Notes: generated by a model from the sequence alone, not told the origin. Positions 1 through 5,714 are shown, counted from the first letter of the stretch. The stretch: DNA of 8,186 nt from DASTPP01 sp035762175 (GCA_035762175.1 DASTPP010000036.1:1-8186); one strand, 5' to 3'. Made by a program: numbers and translations.

Positions 1-1
1 G

Positions 2-2116
2 GTGGCCGTCTTCCTCGAGCTGTACGAGGCGCGCGAAGAGGTCCGGCGGCACGCGGCGGTCTTGCGCGCGCGCGACCTCGCCGACAGCGAGCGCAAGTAC
101 CGCTTCCTCGCCGACGCGACCCCCGAGATCGTGTGGACCGAGTCGCCCGACGGCCGCATGACCTACGTCAACCGTCGCTTCGTCGAGTACACGGGCGTGC
201 CGCCCGAGCGCGCGGTCGGCACCGGGTGGGGGGCGACCCTGCACCCCGACGACGTGCGGCGCTTCCGGGGCTGCCGCGAGCGGGCCGCGCGCGACGTCGA
301 CGCCTTCGAGGTCGAGTGCCGGCTGCGGCGGCGCGACGGCGCCTTCCGCTGGTTTCTCGTCCGTGCGGTGCCGCGCCACGACGCGCACGGGGCCGTGATC
401 GAGTGGGTCGGCACCGCGACCGACATCGACGACTGGAAGCGCGCCGAGGCCGAGCGCGAGGCCCTGCTCGCCCGCGAGCGCGCGGCGCGCGAGCTCGCCG
501 TCGAGGCGAGCCGGTCGAAAGACGAGTTCCTGGCCTCGGTCACGCACGAGCTGCGGGCCCCGCTCAACGCCATCGGGGGCTGGGCCCAGCTTTTGGACGA
601 CGACGCGATCGACGCCAAGCACCGCCGGCGGGCGCTCGAGGTCATCAAGGCGAACGTCGAGGTGCAGGCCCGGCTCATCGACGACCTGCTCGACGTCGGC
701 CGCATCACTTCCGGCAAGCTGCGCCTCGCGGTGGGCCCGCTGCGCCCCGACGCCGTCGTGCGCGCCGCGCTCGACATGGTGCGCCCGGCGGCCGACGCCA
801 AGCGCATCGCGCTCGAGGCCTCGCTCGACCAGGTCGGCGAGATTCAGGGCGATGCTGGCCGGCTGCAACAGGTCGCGTCGAACTTGCTGACCAACGCCGT
901 CAAGTTCACCCCCGAGGGCGGCCGCGTCGAGGTGCGCCTGCAGCGCCGCGGCGCGCACGTCGAGCTGCGCGTCGCCGACAACGGCCCGGGCATCGAGCCC
1001 TCGTTCTTGCCCCACGTCTTCGACCGCTTCCGGCAGGCCAAGGCCGGCCAGGGGGGGGCGAAGGGGGGCCTCGGCCTCGGCCTGTCGATCGTCAAGAGCC
1101 TGGTCGAGCTGCACGGCGGCGCCGTCAGCGTCGAGAGCGAAGGGCCGGGCCGCGGCGCGACCTTCGTCGTCTTGCTGCCGACGCCCTCGGCGTTCCGTAA
1201 TGCGTTGCCCCCCGGCGTCCGCACCCCGTCGGCCCCAGACCCCGACGAGCTCGCCACCCCGCCGCTCGGCTCCGGCATGTCCGGTCGAGAGGCCCCGCCG
1301 CCTGGCTCTGGCATGTCCGGTCGAGAGGCCCCGCCGCCTGGCTCCGGCTTGGCCGCCCGCGCGGCCCCGCCTCGCGACCGCGACGCTTCTGCGCCCAACC
1401 CCGGCTCTCCCGCCCCCGCGGCGTCGGGCTACGGCGCCGTCCTGCCGCCGCCCCCGGCCCCCCCCACGCCGTCGGTGCGAAGCTCGGGCCTCCCGGCTCC
1501 GGCGGCACCCCCCCCGCGCCGCACCGCTCCCTCGGCGCCCGGCCTCGGCAGCACCCCTGCTGGCGGCTCGCCCGCGGCGAAGGCGAGCCCCCCGCGCCCC
1601 GCGACGCAGCCGCCTACCCCCGGCGCGGAAGGCGCGCCGGAGCCCAGCGTGCGCATGCTCCGCCCCTACGACCCCGACGCCACGCCGGTACGGCCCACGA
1701 GCCGGCGCCTCGCCAACCAGCGGCAGCTCGAGGGCGTCCGCGTGCTCATCGTCGACGACGACGCCGACGCCCGCTACTTCGTCGCCACGACGCTGCGCGC
1801 GCACGGCGCCGAGGTGGTCGGCGCCGAGAGCGCCCACGAGGCCTTCTACCTCTTTCAGCGCACGAAGCCCGACGTGCTCGTCAGCGACATCTCGATGCCG
1901 AACGAAGACGGCTGCAGCCTCGTGCGCAACGTCCGGCGGCTCTCGCCCGAGGCCGGCGGCAACGCGCCCGCCGTCGCCCTGACGGCCCTCGACCGCCCCG
2001 ACGACCGCGCCCGCGCCTTGCTCGCCGGCTTCACCATGTACCTCATCAAGCCGACCACCGAGGGCGAGTTCGTCACCGTCCTCGCCAAGCTCGTCGAGCT
2101 CTCGCGCAAGCCCTGA
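2..2116 (+). CDS. Hybrid sensor histidine kinase/response regulator, 5'-partial
   Basis: Senses an unknown signal, autophosphorylates on His and can pass phosphate to its own receiver domain; probably cytoplasmic, as no membrane segment is visible. Numbering from position 2: PAS fold about 29-145 (starts SERKYRFLADATPEIVW, ends VGTATDIDDWKRAE); HisKA H-box with phospho-acceptor H182 in SVTHELRAPLNAI; HATPase N-box around N298 (NLLTNAVKFTPEGG), G1 box VADNGPGIE and G2 box GLGLGLSIVKS; Pro/Ala-rich linker about 398-575; C-terminal receiver with acidic cluster D585-D587, phospho-acceptor D629 (SDISMPNEDG) and K683 (YLIKP). The frame is open at the window edge. The GTG at 2 is probably internal, because AVFLELYEAREEVRRHA resembles the helix that follows an N-terminal receiver domain in many hybrid kinases. 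An upstream REC outside the window is therefore likely (inference). The signal and target are unknown. Confidence 0.95.
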   Translation: MAVFLELYEAREEVRRHAAVLRARDLADSERKYRFLADATPEIVWTESPDGRMTYVNRRFVEYTGVPPERAVGTGWGATLHPDDVRRFRGCRERAARDVDAFEVECRLRRRDGAFRWFLVRAVPRHDAHGAVIEWVGTATDIDDWKRAEAEREALLARERAARELAVEASRSKDEFLASVTHELRAPLNAIGGWAQLLDDDAIDAKHRRRALEVIKANVEVQARLIDDLLDVGRITSGKLRLAVGPLRPDAVVRAALDMVRPAADAKRIALEASLDQVGEIQGDAGRLQQVASNLLTNAVKFTPEGGRVEVRLQRRGAHVELRVADNGPGIEPSFLPHVFDRFRQAKAGQGGAKGGLGLGLSIVKSLVELHGGAVSVESEGPGRGATFVVLLPTPSAFRNALPPGVRTPSAPDPDELATPPLGSGMSGREAPPPGSGMSGREAPPPGSGLAARAAPPRDRDASAPNPGSPAPAASGYGAVLPPPPAPPTPSVRSSGLPAPAAPPPRRTAPSAPGLGSTPAGGSPAAKASPPRPATQPPTPGAEGAPEPSVRMLRPYDPDATPVRPTSRRLANQRQLEGVRVLIVDDDADARYFVATTLRAHGAEVVGAESAHEAFYLFQRTKPDVLVSDISMPNEDGCSLVRNVRRLSPEAGGNAPAVALTALDRPDDRARALLAGFTMYLIKPTTEGEFVTVLAKLVELSRKP
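1268..1350 (+). repeat. 36-bp tandem repeat in the kinase linker
   Basis: Two in-frame 36-bp copies (1268-1303 and 1304-1339) differ at one base, TCC versus TCT in a Gly-Ser-Gly stretch. A degenerate third copy starts at 1340. Each full copy encodes the 12-residue unit GSGMSGREAPPP; the third reads GSGLAARAAPP. The repeat lies in the flexible linker between the HATPase and receiver domains, so copy-number change would lengthen or shorten the tether without shifting the frame. The near identity suggests a recent duplication. Confidence 0.9.
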
Positions 2117-2197
2117 GCCGCCCGGCGCCCCGTGCGCCGCGCGTGGTGAGCACCCACCGAGCCAGGGGGTGAGGGCCTCGTCGGGCGTGCCTCAACG

Positions 2198-2226
2198 CGC
2201 CGCGAAGGGGTCGAACCCCTGCGGCG
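2198..2226 (-). terminator. Hairpin between convergent genes, probable terminator
   Basis: Outer arms CGCCGC (2198-2203) and GCGGCG (2221-2226) enclose inner arms AGGGGT (2206-2211) and ACCCCT (2215-2220) with a CGA loop. This gives 12 base pairs with one two-base bulge. The hairpin lies 12 nt past the stop of the minus-strand small gene and about 80 nt past the kinase stop, so it could end transcription from both sides. There is no U-tract on either strand, so it may act as a Rho-assisted or stability hairpin. The remainder of 2117-2238 shows nothing else recognisable. Confidence 0.5.
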
Positions 2227-2238
2227 AACGTCGCGCCC

Positions 2239-2487
2239 TCATTTGGGCCGCAGGGTGGGTGGCCCCGGGCGCGCTTCCGTTGGCAAGACGGCGACCCGGT
2301 AAAGGTCGCCGACGAGCTCTATTCGTATCTCTTGCGCGTACACTTCGGCCGCCTCTTGGTCGGAGAAACGAAGGGCCTCGTGGAAGGTGCCGAGCACCAA
2401 GAGATCGCCACGCTTGGCCAGGTATTCGGTGCATGTTCTGCCCGTCAGGGTGACCACATACGTGGGCTCGGGGGCGGGCGCGGTCAT
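2239..2487 (-). CDS. Small conserved-looking protein of unknown function (82 aa)
   Basis: I do not recognise the family. The reading frame stays open upstream on the minus strand, but the part before the ATG at 2487 reads as Arg/Pro-rich noise, while the 82 residues after it look like a compact folded domain. Segments such as TYVVTLTGRTCTEYL, GDLLVLGTFHEALRF and ELVGDLYRVAVLP suggest alternating beta strands and one helix (SDQEAAEVYAQEI). There is no signal peptide or membrane segment. Its tail is Pro-rich (ARPGPPTLRPK). Only a weak G-rich stretch (GGGGG) lies about 9 nt upstream of the ATG. It is transcribed divergently from the XRE gene, and the best promoter-like element (2637-2665) points at it, so control by that regulator is a reasonable inference. 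It could be a partner or an antagonist of the XRE protein; nothing in the sequence decides this. Confidence 0.65.
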   Translation of the reverse strand: MTAPAPEPTYVVTLTGRTCTEYLAKRGDLLVLGTFHEALRFSDQEAAEVYAQEIRIELVGDLYRVAVLPTEARPGPPTLRPK

Positions 2488-2611
2488 GCGGGTGACCCCC
2501 AGACATGGCGCCCGCGTTCTTGGCGCCGAACGGGCTTCGCGAGCCTGCGGCCGCAAGGGTGGAGCAGCCGTCGGGACGAGAGAAACCGCTTCGGGGGCTT
2601 GCCTGGGGCAT

Positions 2612-2686
2612 CCGTGATCACGGCGTGACTGTAGACAGTATCTGTGGTTTGTCAACGTTTGTCCACGATTCGAGCGTGGACGCTCG
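2612..2686. promoter_or_regulatory. Candidate operator cluster between divergent genes
   Basis: Five symmetric or repeated elements lie within 75 bp. They are the perfect 12-bp palindrome CCGTGATCACGG (2612-2623); ACAG-TAT-CTGT (2635-2645); the tandem 10-mers GTTTGTCAAC and GTTTGTCCAC (2647-2666, one mismatch, one helical turn apart); GTCCACG/CGTGGAC arms with a 7-nt spacer (2661-2681); and CGAGCG/CGCTCG arms with a 4-nt spacer (2671-2686). They overlap the promoter elements read toward the small gene and reach within 28 bp of the XRE start. HTH repressors of the XRE type commonly bind such sites next to their own gene, but binding here is inferred. Confidence 0.5.
2637..2665 (-). promoter_or_regulatory. 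Sigma-70-like promoter for the 82-aa gene
   Basis: Reading the minus strand, TGGACA (2665-2660, five of six to TTGACA) is followed by a 17-nt spacer and GATACT (2642-2637, four of six to TATAAT). A second overlapping pair is TTGACA (2655-2650, exact) with a 16-nt spacer and TACAGT (2633-2628, four of six). Both point toward the small gene and predict a leader of about 130-150 nt. This is the most AT-rich stretch in the neighbourhood, as expected for a promoter. Confidence 0.5.
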
Positions 2687-2713
2687 TCTCCGCCCTTCGC
2701 TAGGCCTGGCTGG

Positions 2714-3364
2714 GTGCGCGAGTTGAAGGATCGGATCGGGTGGCTCCTCGAGCGCCGGCAGATGACCATCCGCGAGCTCGCCACCCGGTCGGGGGTGGGC
2801 CGGTCGACCATCGGGTTTTTGAAGACGGGGCAGCGGGGCAAGCGTGGGCTCCCGGCTGTAACGGCGCAGAAGCTCGCCGCCGCGTTCGACGTGGACGCCG
2901 AGTGGCTGCGGACGGGCAAGGGCGCGCCCGGCGGAGGGCTCGTCTTGCATGATCCGAGCCCCCCGGCGACGGCTGACCCATGCCCGAACCGACAGCAAGC
3001 CCTGGCGCTGCTCAAGGGCCTGGTGGCCCCTCAGGTCGAAGAGGCCCTGCGCCGAGAGCCCACGCCGAAGGGCGATCTGCCCCTCGAGAGGTGGCTCGAT
3101 CGGGCGCGCGCCCTGCAGCGGCTCTTCGACGAGTTCGAGCGCGACCTCGCGAAAAAATTAGGGCGGACAAGAGGCAGGGCTCGCGAAGGGGGCGACCCGG
3201 GGCCTTCACCAAGAAGCAGTGGCGTCCGAGGGGCGAGGCTTCGAAACCGCTGCGCGAAAGCGGGCGGAGAGAAAAAAGCGAGGGGCGAGAAAAAAACGAG
3301 CCGCCGACAAGGGCCTCGGCTTCGCGCTCGAGGGCTTCGTCGTGGGGGCGGCTCATGGCAGTGA
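2714..3364 (+). CDS. XRE-family helix-turn-helix transcriptional regulator; 3' end uncertain
   Basis: A DNA-binding regulator of the lambda Cro/CI-like HTH class. Residues 3-68 carry the fold: LKDRIGWLLERRQMTIRELA (first helix and start of the HTH), SGVGRSTIGFLKTG (recognition helix) and a closing helix ending FDVDAEWLRTG. After a Pro-rich hinge (about 80-92), residues 93-148 look helical (ALALLKGLVAPQVEEALR, ERWLDRARALQRLFDEFERD) and may be a dimerisation or ligand segment. The start is the GTG at 2714, which fits the HTH N-terminus; no clear ribosome binding site precedes it. From the A6 tract (3152-3157) onward the frame turns Arg/Gly/Lys-rich. By my count 29 of 68 codons there end in A or T, against 19 of 148 before it. 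The true protein may stop near residue 148: a +1 shift at the tract gives TAG at 3159-3161. Autoregulation is likely from the upstream operator-like sites. Confidence 0.8.
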   Translation: MRELKDRIGWLLERRQMTIRELATRSGVGRSTIGFLKTGQRGKRGLPAVTAQKLAAAFDVDAEWLRTGKGAPGGGLVLHDPSPPATADPCPNRQQALALLKGLVAPQVEEALRREPTPKGDLPLERWLDRARALQRLFDEFERDLAKKLGRTRGRAREGGDPGPSPRSSGVRGARLRNRCAKAGGEKKARGEKKTSRRQGPRLRARGLRRGGGSWQ

Positions 3365-3409
3365 GCAGGCCCCGACCCTCCCCCGCGCGCGACGGGCGGC
3401 GGGCGGCCG
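3162..3409. other. Weakly coding convergent gap with A-tracts
   Basis: This stretch lies between the last convincing XRE codons and the stop of the bestrophin gene. It contains an imperfect direct repeat, 3269-3282 and 3287-3300 (13 of 14 bases identical), each copy carrying a run of six or seven A. Open frames cross it on both strands, but all translate to Arg/Lys/Ser-rich sequence without a recognisable fold. I see no confident gene here apart from the formal 3' extension of the XRE frame. Confidence 0.4.
3290..3321 (-). terminator. Possible intrinsic terminator of the bestrophin gene
   Basis: On the minus strand, arms AGCCG (3321-3317) and CGGCT (3303-3299) enclose a 13-nt loop. They are followed two bases later by T7 (3296-3290) and then a second T6 run (3277-3272). 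An alternative stem is GCCGA/TCGGC (3320-3316 with 3307-3303). The stem is short and lies about 90-120 nt past the bestrophin stop, so support is modest. The two T runs are unusual in this GC-rich DNA. Confidence 0.35.
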
Positions 3410-4315
3410 CTACATCAAGACGCCCTTCTCGTTCGGGCCGGGGATGGGCGGCAGATCGGTCTCGCCGAGGCGCTGCCGCAGGTTGACCTCGATGGTGCGC
3501 GAGAGGGCCGTCAGGGGGAGGCCGTTCCAGAACAGGGTAAAGGGGTCTTCGAGCACGCGGCCGGCCTCGCTGATGAGGCTGAAGGCGAGGCAGACGAGCA
3601 CGTTGACGGGCACGACCCAGGCGCCAAGATCTTCGACGGTGGCGAGCGGCAAGAGCATGCTGAACGCGAGAATGAGCCGCTCGGCGATGAAGGCGTAGCC
3701 GCGCGGCATGGGCGTCTTTTTGATGCGCTCGCAGCCGCCCTGCACGTCGAGAATGGTGCGCAGGGTCTCGTCGAAGGCGCGCAGCTGGTGGCCGTCGACC
3801 CACCCTTTGCGGGCGGCGAGGGCGAGGGCGGCGTAGTTCTCGTGCACGAGCGCGTGGTTGGCGTTGCTCTCGGTCGCGAGGCGGGCATACTCGGCCGGCG
3901 CGAGAAAGGGCCGGACGTCGGGGTCGGCCATCAGGTCTTGCGTGCGCAGCACCGCGCGCAGGGCGTGCACGTAGGCGATGTGCCGGCGGACGACGGTGGC
4001 CGCCAGCGCGCGGCCCTCGCCCTCGGCGGGCAGGTAGGCGAGCGCCTGCGAGCAGAGCGTGCGCGAGGCGTTGACGAGGCGGCCCCAGAGCTGGCGGCCC
4101 TCCCACCAGCGGGCGTAGGCCGAGTTGGTGCGGAAGCTGACGAAGATGCCGAGCGCGCCGCCGACGATCCCGAGCGGCAGCGAGGGGATCTTCGCGCCGG
4201 GCCAGACCCAGCGGTGGACGATCAGGACGGCGACGCCCGCCGCGACGAACGCGGTGACGGCGCGCCATTGCCAGGCGAGCAGCGCGAGGACGGACCCCCG
4301 GTTCGAGACCATCAT
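3410..4315 (-). CDS. Bestrophin-family ion channel (YneE/UPF0187-like), 301 aa
   Basis: Predicted inner-membrane channel; bacterial bestrophins form pentamers with a central pore, and characterised examples conduct monovalent ions, while the animal ones are chloride channels. The start pair is ATG-ATG at 4315/4312, where the family N-terminus begins (SNRGSVLALLAWQWRAV); the open frame further upstream is Arg/Pro-rich noise. Hydrophobic segments lie at about 16-38, 44-61, 208-228 and 233-250. The family signature FRTNSAYARWWEGRQLWGRL is at 61-80. The second membrane half ends in EDPF at 256-259, followed by the usual C-terminal stretch GLPLTALSRTIEVNLRQ. Length is normal for the bacterial family. 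It has no convincing Shine-Dalgarno sequence. It is separated from the upstream same-strand DUF1611 gene by 179 bp containing hairpins, so it is probably its own unit. The ion selectivity and physiological role cannot be read from sequence. Confidence 0.92.
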   Translation of the reverse strand: MMVSNRGSVLALLAWQWRAVTAFVAAGVAVLIVHRWVWPGAKIPSLPLGIVGGALGIFVSFRTNSAYARWWEGRQLWGRLVNASRTLCSQALAYLPAEGEGRALAATVVRRHIAYVHALRAVLRTQDLMADPDVRPFLAPAEYARLATESNANHALVHENYAALALAARKGWVDGHQLRAFDETLRTILDVQGGCERIKKTPMPRGYAFIAERLILAFSMLLPLATVEDLGAWVVPVNVLVCLAFSLISEAGRVLEDPFTLFWNGLPLTALSRTIEVNLRQRLGETDLPPIPGPNEKGVLM

Positions 4316-4356
4316 CGCGCGCAGGGGTCGCACGCTTTGGGCATCGGGTAAAGCCA

Positions 4357-4376
4357 GCCCGGGGCCGAGCCCGGGC
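4357..4376 (-). terminator. GC hairpin downstream of the DUF1611 gene
   Basis: Perfect 7-bp arms GCCCGGG (4357-4363) and CCCGGGC (4370-4376) enclose a 6-nt loop. On the minus strand the stem is followed by TGGCTTTACC, a weak T-rich tail. It lies about 120 nt past the DUF1611 stop and about 40 nt before the bestrophin ATG. It could terminate the upstream transcript or fold in the bestrophin leader. Confidence 0.4.
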
Positions 4377-4397
4377 CCCCCCTGAGCGGCGAGGCGC

Positions 4398-4490
4398 CCC
4401 CTCCGCGCGGGCGGGGCGCGCCTGCCGCCAGCGCCTCGCCGCGGCCGAGCGGCTCGGGCCCCTCCGCGCGGGCGGGGCGCGCCTGCCGCC
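4398..4490. repeat. Two perfect copies of a 32-bp GC-rich repeat
   Basis: Copies at 4398-4429 and 4459-4490 are identical over 32 bp, with start points 61 bp apart. Each contains arms GCGCG and CGCGC around a GGCGGGG loop, so each can form a 5-bp hairpin. The spacer holds another small hairpin, CCGAG-CGG-CTCGG (4445-4457). The second copy ends 4 bp from the stop codon of the minus-strand DUF1611 gene. The arrangement resembles intergenic palindromic repeats that act in transcript 3' ends, but the family is not recognised. Confidence 0.8.
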
Positions 4491-4494
4491 TGGG

Positions 4495-5505
4495 TCAGGC
4501 CGGGTACAGCGCTTGGACGAGGTCGACGATGGGCCCCACCCCGGTGCGGATCGGGTCGACGCAGGGCAGGCCGTGCTCGCGGCCCGTGCGATCGAGCAGG
4601 GCGAGCGCCTCGTCTTCGGGCAGGTGCTGGGTGTTGATGGCGATGCCGGCGCAGGCGATCTGGGGGTTGGTGAGCCTGCCCTCGAGCGCGGTGCGCTCGA
4701 TCACGTCGGCGATCGAAGGCAGGGGGTGGGCGACGCCGCGCATCGTCGTGCGCGTCGGCTCGTGGCAGACCACGAAGAGGTCGGGCTGCGCGCCGTGCAG
4801 GAGCCCGAGCGTCACGCCGGCGAAGGAGGGGTGGAAGAGCGAGCCCTGGCCCTCGACGATGTCCCAGTGGGCGGGGTCGTTGGCGGGGCAGAGCCACTCG
4901 GCGGCGCCCGCGATGAAGTCGGCGACGACGGCGTCGAGCGCGAGGCCGCGGCCGGCGATGAGGACGCCGGTCTGGCCGGTGGCGCGAAAGTCGGCGTCGA
5001 GGCCGCGCCTGCGCATCTCGCGGTCGAGGGCGAGGGCGGTGTACTTCTTGCCGACCGAGCAGTCGGTGCCCACCGTCAGCAGCCGCCGGCCGGGCCGCCG
5101 GGTGCCCTTGCCGGTCTCGAAGGTCTGGTCACTGTAGCGAACGTCGTGCAGCCGGCGGCCGTTCCGCCGCGCCGCCTCGGCCACCTGGGGGATCGAGCCG
5201 AGGCGCCGGTGCAGGCCCGTCGCGACGTCGAGCCCCGCCTCGAGCGCCTCGACGATGGTGCTCACCCAGCGGTCGGGCAGCACGCCGCCCGCGTTGGCGA
5301 CGCCGACGAGCAGGGTGCGCGCGCCCGCGGCCTTCGCGCCGGCGATCGTCAGGTCTTTGAGGCCACAATCGGCCTTGCAGCCCGGCAGCCGCAGCTGCCC
5401 CGCGCACCACTCGGGCCGCCAGTCGACGACCCCCTGCGCGGTCTTGGCCGCGAGCTGGTCTTGGACGTCGCCGAGGAACAGGAGGTAGGGTTTCTCGAGG
5501 TTCAT
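4495..5505 (-). CDS. DUF1611-family P-loop protein (DgcN-like)
   Basis: A 336-residue member of the DUF1611 family. Some members of this family are named DgcN, an N-acetyltransferase of D-glutamate catabolism; that assignment here is by family only. Visible parts: an N-terminal domain with PYLLFLGDVQDQLAAKTAQG (6-25), the Cys pair in PGCKADCG (41-48) and VGVANAGGVLPDRW (67-80); then a nucleotide-binding-like domain with the P-loop-type motif GTDCSVGKKYTALAL (146-160), GQTGVLIAG (177-185), the signature EGQGSLFHPSFAGVTLGLLH (218-237) and VVCHEPTR (245-252). Length is typical and no segment is missing. The ATG at 5505 begins the family N-terminus directly; a clear ribosome binding site is absent. 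DgcN-type genes are often paired with a dipeptide-epimerase-like gene (DgcA), and none is seen here. Probably cytoplasmic. The exact substrate is uncertain. Confidence 0.88.
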   Translation of the reverse strand: MNLEKPYLLFLGDVQDQLAAKTAQGVVDWRPEWCAGQLRLPGCKADCGLKDLTIAGAKAAGARTLLVGVANAGGVLPDRWVSTIVEALEAGLDVATGLHRRLGSIPQVAEAARRNGRRLHDVRYSDQTFETGKGTRRPGRRLLTVGTDCSVGKKYTALALDREMRRRGLDADFRATGQTGVLIAGRGLALDAVVADFIAGAAEWLCPANDPAHWDIVEGQGSLFHPSFAGVTLGLLHGAQPDLFVVCHEPTRTTMRGVAHPLPSIADVIERTALEGRLTNPQIACAGIAINTQHLPEDEALALLDRTGREHGLPCVDPIRTGVGPIVDLVQALYPA

Positions 5506-5714
5506 GGGCTCACGCGTCGGCCCGGCGGACGCACCCCAGAGTCGGGGTGTCGAGGGGGGGCATGGGCGGCGGCCTTTGGTACCGCGCGCGCGGCCCGACG
5601 GCCAGCCGGTCGAACGGCCCCGCCGGGCCCGCGCCCCCCGACCGCAAAAGGCCTCGTTCTGGGCGGCCTGCGGCCGCCGATCTAGCCGGCCGCGAAAGGA
5701 GGCACTACGCTTCG
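5506..5714. other. Divergent intergenic region before the Ser/Thr kinase
   Basis: The kinase frame extends back through this region to a GTG at 5547 and an ATG at 5562. However, the translation is Gly/Arg/Pro-rich with several wobble-A/T codons (aaa, cct, cgt, tct, gat, cta), which looks non-coding. It should hold the promoters of both divergent genes, though I see no convincing -10/-35 pair. Close to the kinase start it has a good Shine-Dalgarno sequence and two overlapping hairpins, listed separately. Confidence 0.45.
5662..5702 (+). promoter_or_regulatory. Kinase leader: overlapping hairpins plus Shine-Dalgarno sequence
   Basis: Stem 1 is GGCGGC (5662-5667) with GCCGCC (5673-5678). Stem 2 is GCGGCCG (5670-5676) with CGGCCGC (5687-5693). 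They share bases, so only one can form at a time. AAAGGAGG (5695-5702), an almost ideal ribosome binding site, follows stem 2 by one base and lies 12 nt before GTG 5715. This could modulate translation, but GC-rich DNA makes such stems by chance. Confidence 0.35.

Noticed and set aside
2206..2220. Possible tRNA gene or attachment-site remnant around GGGGTCGAACCCC
   Set aside because: The loop is two bases short of a T-loop, no acceptor, D or anticodon arm can be found nearby, and there is no CCA end.
2488..3015. Upstream extension of the 82-residue gene to 258 residues
   Set aside because: It would run through the promoter/operator region and antisense to the XRE HTH, and its residues look non-coding.
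3012..3356. Minus-strand frame starting MSRPHDEALEREAEALVGG, opposite the XRE 3' end
   Set aside because: The first 20 residues look protein-like, but there is no ribosome binding site and the rest is low-complexity Arg/Pro sequence. It overlaps the well-supported XRE region, and its wobble positions coincide with a plus-strand frame, so GC bias cannot support it.
4398..4490. CRISPR-like repeat-spacer array
   Set aside because: There are only two copies with one spacer, very GC-rich, and no cas gene; better explained as an intergenic repeat.
4316..4897. N-terminal extension of the bestrophin frame up to 4897
   Set aside because: The extension is Arg/Pro-rich antisense-frame noise overlapping the DUF1611 gene; the family N-terminus begins at the ATG pair 4310-4315.
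3410..5505. Bestrophin and DUF1611 genes as one operon
   Set aside because: They share a strand, but the 179-bp gap contains a perfect hairpin and the 32-bp hairpin repeats, so co-transcription is not supported.
4513..5685. 390-codon plus-strand open frame opposite DUF1611
   Set aside because: It is the shadow of the minus-strand gene, with Gly/Arg/Ala-rich composition and no motif; the minus-strand frame carries the family signatures.
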